NCBI GenBank assembly: GCA_047975295.1
Contig: JBKEDH010000097.1
Span: forward strand, 1 to 17,242
Length of the DNA stretch: 17,242 bases
Direction: 5' to 3'
Source: JBKEDH01 sp047975295
GTDB taxonomy: Bacteria > Bacteroidota > Bacteroidia > Flavobacteriales > Flavobacteriaceae
The notes under the pieces were generated by a model. That model made no database searches and was not told the origin of the DNA. It saw only the letters and a program-made list of their open reading frames with translations. A program made the translations under genes and the position numbers. Shown piece by piece: positions 8,753 through 16,067 of this stretch; position 1 is the first letter of the stretch, and every line of letters begins with the position of its first letter.

Positions 8753-9271
8753 TTACTCTTCCTTAAACCAGCCCGAATATTTTATATAGTTATTGGCAAT
8801 CCTATCAATTTGTCCCGAAATAAGTTCTTGACTTATATCCTTAATCTTTTTTGCGGGTATGCCGGCATAAATACTACCCGATTTAACATGCGTGTTTTGG
8901 GTAAGTACAGCACCTGCTGCAATTATGCTATTGCTTTCTATTATGCAATTGTCCATAACAATGCTGCCCATGCCAATAAGTACGTTATCGTGTATGGTGC
9001 AACCATGAACAATTGCATTATGTCCTATCGAAACATTATTGCCTATGGTGGTTGGTGCCGTTTGGTAGGTAGCATGTATTACGGCACCATCTTGTACATT
9101 TACTTTATGGCCTATTTTTATATAATGCACATCGCCACGAACTACGGCATTAAACCAAAAACTGCATTGGTTTCCGGCGGTAACATCGCCTACAATGGTG
9201 GCATTTTCGGCAATATAACAGTTGTTGGGTATTTGTGGGTGTTTTCCGTTTACCGGTTTTATTATGGGCAT
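8753..9271 (-). CDS. Gamma-carbonic-anhydrase family protein (left-handed beta-helix)
   Basis: A 172-residue protein built of hexapeptide repeats (for example NATIVG, NVSIGH, NAIVHG, NVLIGM, NSIIAA) that form a left-handed beta-helix trimer. The metal ligands of the gamma-carbonic-anhydrase family are in place: H66 (AVIHAT), H84 (SIGHNA) and H89 (IVHGCT). The conserved R45, D47 (VVRGD), Q60 and D61 are also present. It resembles the short YrdA/PaaY/CaiE subgroup, which lacks the acidic loop of the archaeal Cam enzyme. Many members bind zinc but have low or untested carbonic anhydrase activity. The start lies 15 bp after the sulfatase stop, so the two are probably co-transcribed. No signal peptide is present, so it acts in the cytoplasm. 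Confidence 0.9.
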   Translation of the reverse strand: MPIIKPVNGKHPQIPNNCYIAENATIVGDVTAGNQCSFWFNAVVRGDVHYIKIGHKVNVQDGAVIHATYQTAPTTIGNNVSIGHNAIVHGCTIHDNVLIGMGSIVMDNCIIESNSIIAAGAVLTQNTHVKSGSIYAGIPAKKIKDISQELISGQIDRIANNYIKYSGWFKEE

Positions 9272-9286
9272 TGTATATGTGTGGTG

Positions 9287-10729
9287 TTATTCTTTAAAAT
9301 ACTTATCTATTACATAGCGTGGTTGCCATTTATCGGGATTACGTTGAATGCTGTTGTAATCCCATTTCAAAGGATACGTTTTTTCAACATTCAATGGTGC
9401 ATTGTCTGCAAAAACAATTTGCTGTTTACGCAATTCATCCAAAAGTTGTGTTATGGTACCTTTCAATTTAGGTAATTGCGATAAATCCTGCAACTCGTAG
9501 GGATCGGTTTTTAAATTGTACAGTACCGTTTTATCAATGTAGGGGTAACGGATAAGTTTAAAATCACCCACTCGTATGGCCCGGTGGTGTTCTTTATAGC
9601 TTAAAAAGATAGACGATCGGTGTACATCGTTTTGTGTTTTCAGTATTTGTTTGAATGATTGTCCGTCAATTTGTTCTGGAGCATCGATATTAAGTAGTTC
9701 ACAAAGTGTAGGGAATACATCTAAAGTATAAACAAAAGCGTTTGATGTTGCGTTTTTTTGTAGCCCGGGACCGCTAAAAATCATGGGAACGTTCATGCAA
9801 TGTTCGTAAGTGCTTTGCTTGCCAACCAAACCGTGGCTGCCCATGGCCAAACCATTATCCGATAAAAATACTACAAGTGTATTTTCATCTAATTGGCGTT
9901 GTTTTAAAGCATCCAATATTTTTTTCATGCTGGCATCCATATGTGTTATCAAACCGGCATAGTCGGCCCATTGTTCGCTTATAACTTTAGTGGTACGGGG
10001 GAAAGGTGCCAAATGCTCGTCGCGAACATCCATGTTATGGCCAAAGTAAAACGGATGGTATGGCATAAAGTTTGGTGGTACCGGTATATTCGCCTCTTTA
10101 TAAAGTGCGGCATATTCGGGTAAAGGCGATCGTGGATCGTGGGGTGCTGTATAAGGCAGGTATATAAAGAAAGGTTTGTTGGTGTCGTGTGTATTTATAA
10201 AATCAATAGTGGTATCGGTAAAAATATCGGTAGAAAAACCTTTGTAGCGAACATCGGTAAATGTACCGTCCGGTAACAAATCCTGACAATATACCTGATA
10301 ATGATTGGACATACCACCAAACATTACGTTTTTGGCATAGTTAAAACCATCGGCAACTACTTCCTTTTCGTTGTGCCATTTTCCAGTTATATAAGTTATA
10401 TATCCTTGATTTTGTAGTGTTTTAGCAAGCGTAACATGACCTTGCATTTTATCATGGATACGGTGATACGATTTTCCGGTGAGCAACATGGCTCGAGAGG
10501 GCGCACAAAGAGCACCATGCGGACTGCCTTGAATATAGGTATTTGTAAAACGGGTACCGTGTTGGGCAAGACTATCTATGGTTGGAGTTTTTATATGCGT
10601 ATTACCGTAACAGCCCAAAGCATCGGAACGAAGATCGTCGGCAAAAAATACAATAACATTAGGCTGTTTTTGGGCAAAAAGTGCAGCCATATTTAAACTG
10701 ATGAGTATTGATAGTATAAAACGGAGCAT
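9287..10729 (-). CDS. Secreted sulfatase, S1 (formylglycine-dependent) family
   Basis: A 480-residue arylsulfatase-type enzyme that hydrolyses sulfate esters. A signal peptide covers residues 1-19 (MLRFILSILISLNMAALFA), so it works in the periplasm or outside. The hallmark C75-A-P-S-R79 (CxPxR) contains the cysteine that is converted to formylglycine, and LLTGK follows it. Other active-site elements are seen: D31-D32 in FFADDLR, K117 and H119 in TGKWHN, H197 in APHDPRSP, and D291-N292 in LSDNG, which together bind calcium and sulfate. The residues match an active enzyme. No maturase (FGE or anSME) is in the window, so maturation must be supplied elsewhere. The substrate cannot be told from sequence: algal sulfated polysaccharides, mucin glycans and choline sulfate are all handled by relatives. 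It is the first gene of a likely two-gene unit with the gamma-carbonic-anhydrase-like gene. Confidence 0.93.
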   Translation of the reverse strand: MLRFILSILISLNMAALFAQKQPNVIVFFADDLRSDALGCYGNTHIKTPTIDSLAQHGTRFTNTYIQGSPHGALCAPSRAMLLTGKSYHRIHDKMQGHVTLAKTLQNQGYITYITGKWHNEKEVVADGFNYAKNVMFGGMSNHYQVYCQDLLPDGTFTDVRYKGFSTDIFTDTTIDFINTHDTNKPFFIYLPYTAPHDPRSPLPEYAALYKEANIPVPPNFMPYHPFYFGHNMDVRDEHLAPFPRTTKVISEQWADYAGLITHMDASMKKILDALKQRQLDENTLVVFLSDNGLAMGSHGLVGKQSTYEHCMNVPMIFSGPGLQKNATSNAFVYTLDVFPTLCELLNIDAPEQIDGQSFKQILKTQNDVHRSSIFLSYKEHHRAIRVGDFKLIRYPYIDKTVLYNLKTDPYELQDLSQLPKLKGTITQLLDELRKQQIVFADNAPLNVEKTYPLKWDYNSIQRNPDKWQPRYVIDKYFKE

Positions 10730-10817
10730 AATTATGGTTTTTATTAAAATGAAGGTGAATTTAACTTTTTTAGTTGATCAATACAATAGATATAGTCAAA
10801 TAAATATGTTTTATTAT

Positions 10818-10837
10818 AAAAAAAGAACCTTTCTTTT
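10818..10837 (-). terminator. Weak AT-rich hairpin with U-run after the LytTR gene
   Basis: Read on the minus strand, AAAAGAA, loop AGG, then TTCTTTT followed by TTT forms a 7-bp stem ending in a T-run. It lies about 90 bp downstream of the response-regulator stop and about 90 bp before the sulfatase start. The stem has only one G:C pair, so it is at best a weak intrinsic terminator. Confidence 0.25.
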
Positions 10838-10928
10838 AGCTAATAGGAAAAGTTTAAACGAGTTCTTATAGTAAATTCTTAGGGTAATAATCGCATAAAA
10901 TATTAAGATATTTTTGTTGCCTTATAGA

Positions 10929-11660
10929 TTAAAAATAAGACAATAACACCGATTTTTTAGAGGCCGATACCATAATTTCCTGTCCATTACTTAGTACCAC
11001 ACTACCGCCTTTACCTTTTATATATTTGGTAATTTCGTTTATGTTTACCAAATACGATTTGTGTGTCCGTACAAAATGGCTTTCGGTTAAAATATCTTCA
11101 AAGTATTTAAGGGTTTTGCTTACTATTTTCTTTTTACTATTGTTTAAGTGGATTTCGGTATAATTGTCGTCGGCTTTGCAATATAAAATGTCGGCTGTGT
11201 TCAATACTTCGAAACCATCCAACTGCGGAATGGTTATTTTACCTGCGGTTACTGTGGTTTTTGGCTTTAATATTTGGTTTTGAAGGGTGTTTTCTTTGGC
11301 TTTTACTTCAACTACATAATCGACTGCCGTAATAAGTTCGTCGATGGAAATGGGTTTCATCAAGTAATACGAAGCATGTGCATTTAGGGCATCTATGGCG
11401 TAGTGGTTATAGGCGGTAACAAAAATAGTTTCAAAATTAATATCGCCTACTTTTTCCAATAAATCAAAAGCATTGCCATAGGGCATTTCTACATCAAGAA
11501 AAACAAGATCTAAGCTGTTATTTCGTATTAGTATAAGGGCTTCATCTATATTTTGAGCCTCGCCCAGAACGGAAATATTGGGACAGTATTTTTGTAGATA
11601 GTTTTTTAAAATGTTCCTACTGGTTTCTTCGTCTTCAACGATTATGGCATTTAATTTCAT
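10929..11660 (-). CDS. LytTR-family response regulator
   Basis: A 243-residue two-component response regulator. The receiver domain (about 1-120) has the acidic pocket E9-D10-E11, the phospho-acceptor D56 in LVFLDVEMP, T82 in FVTAYN, and K102 in YLMKP. The LytTR DNA-binding domain (about 140-240) shows the usual landmarks DILYCKADDNYTEIHL, VRTHKSYLVNI and a C-terminal SVLLSYF. LytTR proteins bind short direct repeats and commonly pair with LytS-type (His_kinase, PF06580) kinases. Such a kinase is encoded two genes upstream on the same strand. The 115-bp gap after the DUF4349-like gene leaves room for a separate promoter, but no TAnnTTTG match was found in it. Target genes are unknown; the divergent SIMPL/VWA pair is the nearest candidate. 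Confidence 0.94.
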   Translation of the reverse strand: MKLNAIIVEDEETSRNILKNYLQKYCPNISVLGEAQNIDEALILIRNNSLDLVFLDVEMPYGNAFDLLEKVGDINFETIFVTAYNHYAIDALNAHASYYLMKPISIDELITAVDYVVEVKAKENTLQNQILKPKTTVTAGKITIPQLDGFEVLNTADILYCKADDNYTEIHLNNSKKKIVSKTLKYFEDILTESHFVRTHKSYLVNINEITKYIKGKGGSVVLSNGQEIMVSASKKSVLLSYF

Positions 11661-11775
11661 ATTTATTTGCTTAATGTGATTCTTGGGTTTTTATTTAGAA
11701 ATAACACCACAAGTCTTTTGCAATTAAAATATTTAACCCTGAATCAACTTAGTTTGTAAAAATTATTTAAATACT

Positions 11776-12645
11776 CTATTCTTTTTTGTTTACAATACGT
11801 TCAAGGATTTTTAATTTCTCGATTCCCAACAAAAACAGATATGTAAACAGCATTAAGAAACTTAGGGAGAGCATAAGTTTTAAGTGTATTTTTACAGTCC
11901 ATTCCAAAGCTACTTTTACCCTTTGCATGGTACCGATTTTTACTTCTTCGCCTTCTAATAGGGAAAATTGAACCGTGCAAAATTCGTTTTCATCATCAAA
12001 ATCGCCCAAACTTACCCCGAGTCCTTGTAATTGTTGTTCAATTTCCAAAATACGGTTTTCAAGTTCCATGTACTCTTCAATTTTACCTCCTTTGGATTTT
12101 AGGTCGATAAGCGATGTCCTTATTTTTTCCAAGGATAGTTTTTTTGCGTTTAGGGCTTTGTACTCGTTGGTTTTGTCCTTTTTTGTTATTTGTTTGGCTT
12201 GTACTTTACCTATTTTGATTAATTGAACGTATAACGAATCAAAATTTTCGGGAGGAACACCTATAAGTAAATCCAATTTACGGTAGCCTTTGTTACCGCT
12301 TTTTTGTTCAAACTGGATTAGGGCATTATACTCGTTAATTTTGCTCCGTCCCTGTTTTTCTTCCTTGTCGAACCGGCTCGATATGGTTTTTATTTCGGCT
12401 ATCTTTTCGTATTTCTGGTCAACATTTACCGGAGTTTGGCTACTTGAAGCCGATTTTACATTGTATTTTTTTGAAGCATAATTTCGTTTGGTGTTCGAAA
12501 TACTTTCGAAAAACTGGGTTGTGGTTGGGGTATTGTCTATTGTTTTTGTATATCCGTAAAGTAACCGGAAAACAAATAGAATGATAAAAAGTAGTACTAA
12601 ACAAAGCACCACTTTTTTAAACCTTTTTTTGAATGTTTGTTTCAT
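11776..12645 (-). CDS. DUF4349-like membrane protein between kinase and regulator
   Basis: A 289-residue protein whose layout matches the DUF4349 family: an N-terminal membrane segment at about 12-31, a large extracytoplasmic part, and a second membrane helix at about 257-275 followed by a short basic tail. The middle contains KGYRKLDLLIGVPPENFDSL, the family's conserved strand-helix element. A charged coiled coil with ELENRILEIEQQLQG lies at about 160-215. The function of the family is unknown. The gene starts 33 bp after the stop of the sensor kinase and precedes the LytTR regulator. It therefore probably belongs to the same operon and could sense, gate or stabilise the kinase, which has its own periplasmic domain. 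The signalling role is inferred from position only. It ends in TAG. Confidence 0.75.
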   Translation of the reverse strand: MKQTFKKRFKKVVLCLVLLFIILFVFRLLYGYTKTIDNTPTTTQFFESISNTKRNYASKKYNVKSASSSQTPVNVDQKYEKIAEIKTISSRFDKEEKQGRSKINEYNALIQFEQKSGNKGYRKLDLLIGVPPENFDSLYVQLIKIGKVQAKQITKKDKTNEYKALNAKKLSLEKIRTSLIDLKSKGGKIEEYMELENRILEIEQQLQGLGVSLGDFDDENEFCTVQFSLLEGEEVKIGTMQRVKVALEWTVKIHLKLMLSLSFLMLFTYLFLLGIEKLKILERIVNKKE

Positions 12646-12678
12646 GCGTTAATTATAGTTTTTTCTTTTTTTTGAAAT

Positions 12679-14832
12679 TTAATCCTTTTTAAGTATTACC
12701 ACAACTTTTGTTCCGACATCTTCCGTGTTTTGAAAATTGCCAATGGATACATCAACCTTGTCCTTATACATATCGTTTAAAATAGCGACCCGTTTTTTTA
12801 TGTTGCCCATGCCTTTCGAGTTTTGTTTTTTCTGGTTTTTGGTTTTTAGGGCTTTCGATTTTTCGCGCCCAATACCATTATCGACAATACTTATTTTTAT
12901 TTCGTCGGGCTGTGTTTGGTCTATATTTATATCCAATTTTCCTTTTGTTGATTTGTAGCGCAAACCGTGCCATACCGCATTTTCGACATACGGTTGCAAT
13001 AACATGGGCGGAATAACAAAATTGGCCGTGTTTATTTTTTCATCGACCGTTATGTTGTAATCGAATTTATCTTGAAACCTAAAATGTTCCAATTTAGTGT
13101 ATAATTTCAATAATTCGATTTCTTTTTCCAGAGGAATAAAGTCTTCTTCGCTATTTTCCAATACGGCCCGCATAAGCATTGAAAATTCGGTTAGGTAACG
13201 GTTGGCGGTACGCTCGTCGTTCGAAGCGATAAAACTGTTTACCGAGTTTAGGGCATTGAAAATAAAATGCGGATTCATTTGGCTGCGTAGGCTTTTTAAT
13301 GCCAACAGGTTATTGGCCAAGCGTTGTTGCCGGATGTATTTGTACATAAGCATAGCAGCAATTAACAGTAAAATAAGTCCGCCAATTAAGGAATAGATAA
13401 TGAGCTTTTGGCGCTTGGACTGTTCTTGGGTAAGTTGGTATTTGCTTTCCGAAAGGGCACGGTCGCTTTCCAGACTTAAAATACGGTTTTGCTTACTGGC
13501 AATATCCTTGCTAAAGCGGGTAGCCTGAGAGAGTTCCTGCTCTTTTTTTAAGTAGAGTTTATCTACTAAATCTACATAACTTTGGTAGGCCTGCAGCGCC
13601 TTATCGAAATTTCCGGCCTCACGATATACTTCCGATAGTTTTCGGGTAGCATCTTTTTGCACAACCAAATCTTCGGCATTATCGGCTTCGGCAATACTTT
13701 TTTCAAGGTAATTTATAGCATTTCCGTAATCGTTTTGCTGCGCGTAGGCGTTGCCTATTTTGTAGTTTTGCTTTTGAAGGGTTAAATCGCTTTCGTTCGG
13801 TATTTCGGCTTCAGCTTCAATGTCTTCAATCTCATGCAAGGCTTCTTTTCGTAGTTTTATTTCGCCCGAATAATCATTTAAATTATTCTGAAAATCGGCC
13901 ACTTTTATTTTTTCTTCGGCAGCACGTTTTCTGTTTTGGTTTTCGGCCAACTTTAACGATTGTATAAAAAAATGCTGTGCCTGTTTGTTTTCTCCCTTGG
14001 CGCTATAGGTCATGGCTATTTTGGAGTTAAGGTCGGTTACCTTGGGGCTTATTAAATGGGTTTGCGCCACTTGTAGCCCCTCTTGGTAATTGGCAATGGC
14101 TGCATCGTACAATTGGGTTGCAAAATTAACATCGGCAATGCCTTCGTAGAGGTTTACCAATTGCCAATTGGATAGTTCACTTTTTTTAATATCCTTGTAC
14201 GTTTGCAGGCTTTCTTGGTGGTTTCCGTTAAGCCTATAAGTATTTGCTAATTTTAATTTTACTGTATTTTGCTGAATGTTCTGAAGGCTTATCCTATAAT
14301 TCGATATGGCCAGATCGTACTGTTTCCAATGGCTGTAAACATCGCCAAGAAGCTCGTAAACTTCGGCGTTTTCCTTAGCCGAATTACTGGACTCCAAAGC
14401 TTTTTCTACAAACAGTAGGCTTTTTTTAACGTCCTTTTTCAGGTAAGTGTCGGCAGAATCGACATAATTCTTAAAAAGGTCTGTACTATTTTTAGAATAT
14501 ACTTTTTTGTCCATGTTGGGGGCTTCCATGGCTTGTACTTGTACCATTATACGTTCATTGCTTTTAATGGTATAATAAATGGTTTCAAAATCTTTGTGTT
14601 TTATGGTAAGCTCGTCCCCTTTTTTTACTTCAATCTTAAAATCCCCAAAATTATCGGTCGAGGTGTAAGCGCCGCCATTAACCTCGATATTAACATTGGG
14701 TATTGGCTTTTCAGTATCACTTTCAACTACCGATCCCCGTACCGTAAACCGGTTTTGGGTTTCCTGTGTTTGTGCCGTTAGCGAAACCAAAACTGCTATT
14801 GAAAACAATATATATTTAAAAATAAATTTCAC
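12679..14832 (-). CDS. LytS-type sensor histidine kinase with carboxypeptidase-like and TPR sensor region
   Basis: A 717-residue inner-membrane sensor kinase. Domains in order: a signal peptide (1 to about 22, ending LTAQTQ); a carboxypeptidase-D regulatory-like beta-sandwich (about 28-100: VRGSVVESDTEKPIPNVNIE); a TPR array (about 115-430, repeats such as ELLGDVYSHWKQYDLAISNY); a coiled coil; a membrane helix at about 477-497; the His_kinase domain with phospho-acceptor H522 in QMNPHFIFNALNS; and an HATPase_c domain with N618 (VENAVWHG), D651-NGIG and the glycine-rich KGMGN. It should autophosphorylate and pass phosphate to the LytTR regulator two genes downstream. TPR-bearing kinases of this type are common in Bacteroidetes. 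The extra beta-sandwich in front, more usual in SusC proteins, is less common and suggests protein or peptide sensing in the periplasm. It is the first gene of the kinase-DUF4349-LytTR unit. Confidence 0.93.
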   Translation of the reverse strand: MKFIFKYILFSIAVLVSLTAQTQETQNRFTVRGSVVESDTEKPIPNVNIEVNGGAYTSTDNFGDFKIEVKKGDELTIKHKDFETIYYTIKSNERIMVQVQAMEAPNMDKKVYSKNSTDLFKNYVDSADTYLKKDVKKSLLFVEKALESSNSAKENAEVYELLGDVYSHWKQYDLAISNYRISLQNIQQNTVKLKLANTYRLNGNHQESLQTYKDIKKSELSNWQLVNLYEGIADVNFATQLYDAAIANYQEGLQVAQTHLISPKVTDLNSKIAMTYSAKGENKQAQHFFIQSLKLAENQNRKRAAEEKIKVADFQNNLNDYSGEIKLRKEALHEIEDIEAEAEIPNESDLTLQKQNYKIGNAYAQQNDYGNAINYLEKSIAEADNAEDLVVQKDATRKLSEVYREAGNFDKALQAYQSYVDLVDKLYLKKEQELSQATRFSKDIASKQNRILSLESDRALSESKYQLTQEQSKRQKLIIYSLIGGLILLLIAAMLMYKYIRQQRLANNLLALKSLRSQMNPHFIFNALNSVNSFIASNDERTANRYLTEFSMLMRAVLENSEEDFIPLEKEIELLKLYTKLEHFRFQDKFDYNITVDEKINTANFVIPPMLLQPYVENAVWHGLRYKSTKGKLDINIDQTQPDEIKISIVDNGIGREKSKALKTKNQKKQNSKGMGNIKKRVAILNDMYKDKVDVSIGNFQNTEDVGTKVVVILKKD

Positions 14833-14953
14833 ACGAATAAATTTAGGTTAAATATTTGATTTTTAGTTTTTTTTACAAACAGCGTTGCAAAAAAGCAATA
14901 AACTTACTGCTCGTTGTTTTATTCATGACCTTTTGTGGAAGCCTTTACTAAAT

Positions 14954-14966
14954 CCCTCAATGAGGG
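14954..14966. promoter_or_regulatory. Short perfect palindrome upstream of the kinase operon
   Basis: CCCTCA, a single A, TGAGGG form a perfect palindrome with 6-bp arms, about 122 bp upstream of the kinase start. Beyond one mismatch, two more A:T pairs extend the symmetry. It is more GC-rich than its surroundings, which makes it stand out. It could be an operator, but nothing in the sequence names a regulator. Confidence 0.25.
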
Positions 14967-15180
14967 TTTCATCTATTTAAATTTTTGTAACAATCTGCTC
15001 TTTAGTAATTTAATTATATCGGTTGGCCATTGCCTGCCAAATGTCTATTATGGGCTTTCATAACTGCTGTGCAACCTAAAAGTAGTTGTAACGAAGGTAA
15101 ACTTACGCACTTTAAATGACTTGGTAAAATGCCCGTTTTGTAAAATTAGTTATTTATTGGGCATAAAAATCGGCTTTACA

Positions 15181-15222
15181 CATTAAAAAAGTGTGTTTGC
15201 TCATTAAAAAGGTATGTACCCT
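15181..15222. repeat. Two imperfect 21-bp direct repeats upstream of the SIMPL gene
   Basis: The units cattaaaaaagtgtgtttgct and cattaaaaaggtatgtaccct are adjacent and match at about two thirds of positions, both starting with an A-tract. The 21-bp period is two helical turns, so the units would face the same side of the DNA. The pair ends 67 bp before the SIMPL start codon. A role as a binding site for a direct-repeat regulator such as LytTR is speculative. Confidence 0.3.
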
Positions 15223-15289
15223 CAATGGGCTTTTTTTACTAAAAAAGGTGCTTGTAGTTTTATGGCATCAATTTAAAAACATACATACC

Positions 15290-16006
15290 ATGAAAATATT
15301 TACAAAATACCACATACTTATAGCTACTTTATTATGGGTCGCTTTTTCAGTAGCACAAAATGGCAATAAAAATTTTATAGATCAACCTTATATTGAAGTT
15401 ACCGGTACCATGGAAATCGAAATTATACCTAACGAAATTTATTTGGATATTTATTTAAGTGAAGACTCCAAAAAAGGAAAAACAAGAAGTGTAGAGGCAC
15501 AGGAAAACCAATTAATAGCAGCACTTAAAGCTTTGGGAATAGATGTTGATAAAAACCTTTTCATTCTTGACTTTAGCGGTTATTACAAAAGAAAATTTTT
15601 GGCCGATAGTGGGGTAAGTAAATCCAAACGTTACCAATTAATGGTTGATAGTGGAAAGACCTTAGGGAAAGTCTATCTGGCTTTGGATAATATGGAGGTA
15701 ACCAATGTATCCATTACAAAAACCAGCCATAGCGATATAGAAAACATAACTCGCGAGGCCAAAATAAATGCCTTAAAAATGGCTAAGGAAAAGGCCGAAG
15801 GTTACGCCAAGGCCATAAATCAAACCGTTGGTAAAGCCATATTTATACAAGAACAAGGCAACTCAAATTACCGGCACCTGTCTGGTGTTGCAAACGGTAT
15901 TATGTTAAGAGGGCAGTCTTCGGCAGGGTACCAAAATATCGACGATTTAAAATTAAATACCATTACAGTAAGAGAAAGTGTTTTAGTAAAATTTATATTG
16001 AACTAA
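15290..16006 (+). CDS. Secreted SIMPL-domain (DUF541) protein
   Basis: A 238-residue exported protein of the SIMPL/DUF541 family. The start is placed at 15290 (MKIFTKYHILIATLLWVAFSVAQ), which gives a clean signal peptide cleaved after about residue 22. The in-frame ATG at 15191 would add 33 residues, part of them from the repeat region, and bury that signal. The mature protein opens with IEVTGTMEIEIIPNEIYLDI, the family's first strand. The helix with REAKINALKMAKEKAEGYAKAI near residue 170 is also characteristic, where paired alanines and lysines pack against the sheet. SIMPL proteins occur in the periplasm or outer membrane. Their biochemical role is poorly known; some bacterial members form oligomers and one mammalian member is a signalling adaptor. 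The VWA lipoprotein gene follows after 61 bp on the same strand. Confidence 0.87.
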   Translation: MKIFTKYHILIATLLWVAFSVAQNGNKNFIDQPYIEVTGTMEIEIIPNEIYLDIYLSEDSKKGKTRSVEAQENQLIAALKALGIDVDKNLFILDFSGYYKRKFLADSGVSKSKRYQLMVDSGKTLGKVYLALDNMEVTNVSITKTSHSDIENITREAKINALKMAKEKAEGYAKAINQTVGKAIFIQEQGNSNYRHLSGVANGIMLRGQSSAGYQNIDDLKLNTITVRESVLVKFILN

Positions 16007-16067
16007 AGTATAATGGGCAGTGATACAATTGAAAATTATAAAACACACACATAAATTTGAAGAACAG

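Larger units (their letters stand above)
14833..15289. other. Divergent spacer between the kinase and SIMPL genes; no gene seen
   Basis: This 457-bp region must hold the promoters of the kinase operon and of the SIMPL/VWA pair. No exact TAnnTTTG element was found on either strand; TGTGTTTG at 15192-15199 is the nearest plus-strand match, with one mismatch. Visible elements are a 13-bp palindrome at 14954-14966 and a pair of 21-bp imperfect direct repeats at 15181-15222. The 9-mer ccctcaatg occurs at both 14954 and 15219. A reading frame from an ATG at 15191 is only an upstream extension of the SIMPL gene. Confidence 0.6.

Noticed and set aside
8810..9475. 221-codon plus-strand open frame
   Set aside because: It is antisense to both the gamma-carbonic-anhydrase-like gene and the end of the sulfatase gene. 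Its tyrosine- and asparagine-rich composition reflects the complement of the hexapeptide repeats.
15219..15237. GGGC followed by a seven-T run as a terminator
   Set aside because: The only stem is CCC/GGG over a five-base loop, too weak, and no gene ends just upstream on that strand.
15160..15250. Short repeats considered as a CRISPR remnant
   Set aside because: Only two adjacent imperfect units exist, with no spacers between them, and no cas gene is present.
15191..15289. Longer start for the SIMPL protein
   Set aside because: The extra 33 residues would precede a textbook signal peptide and overlap the direct repeats, so the start at 15290 is preferred.
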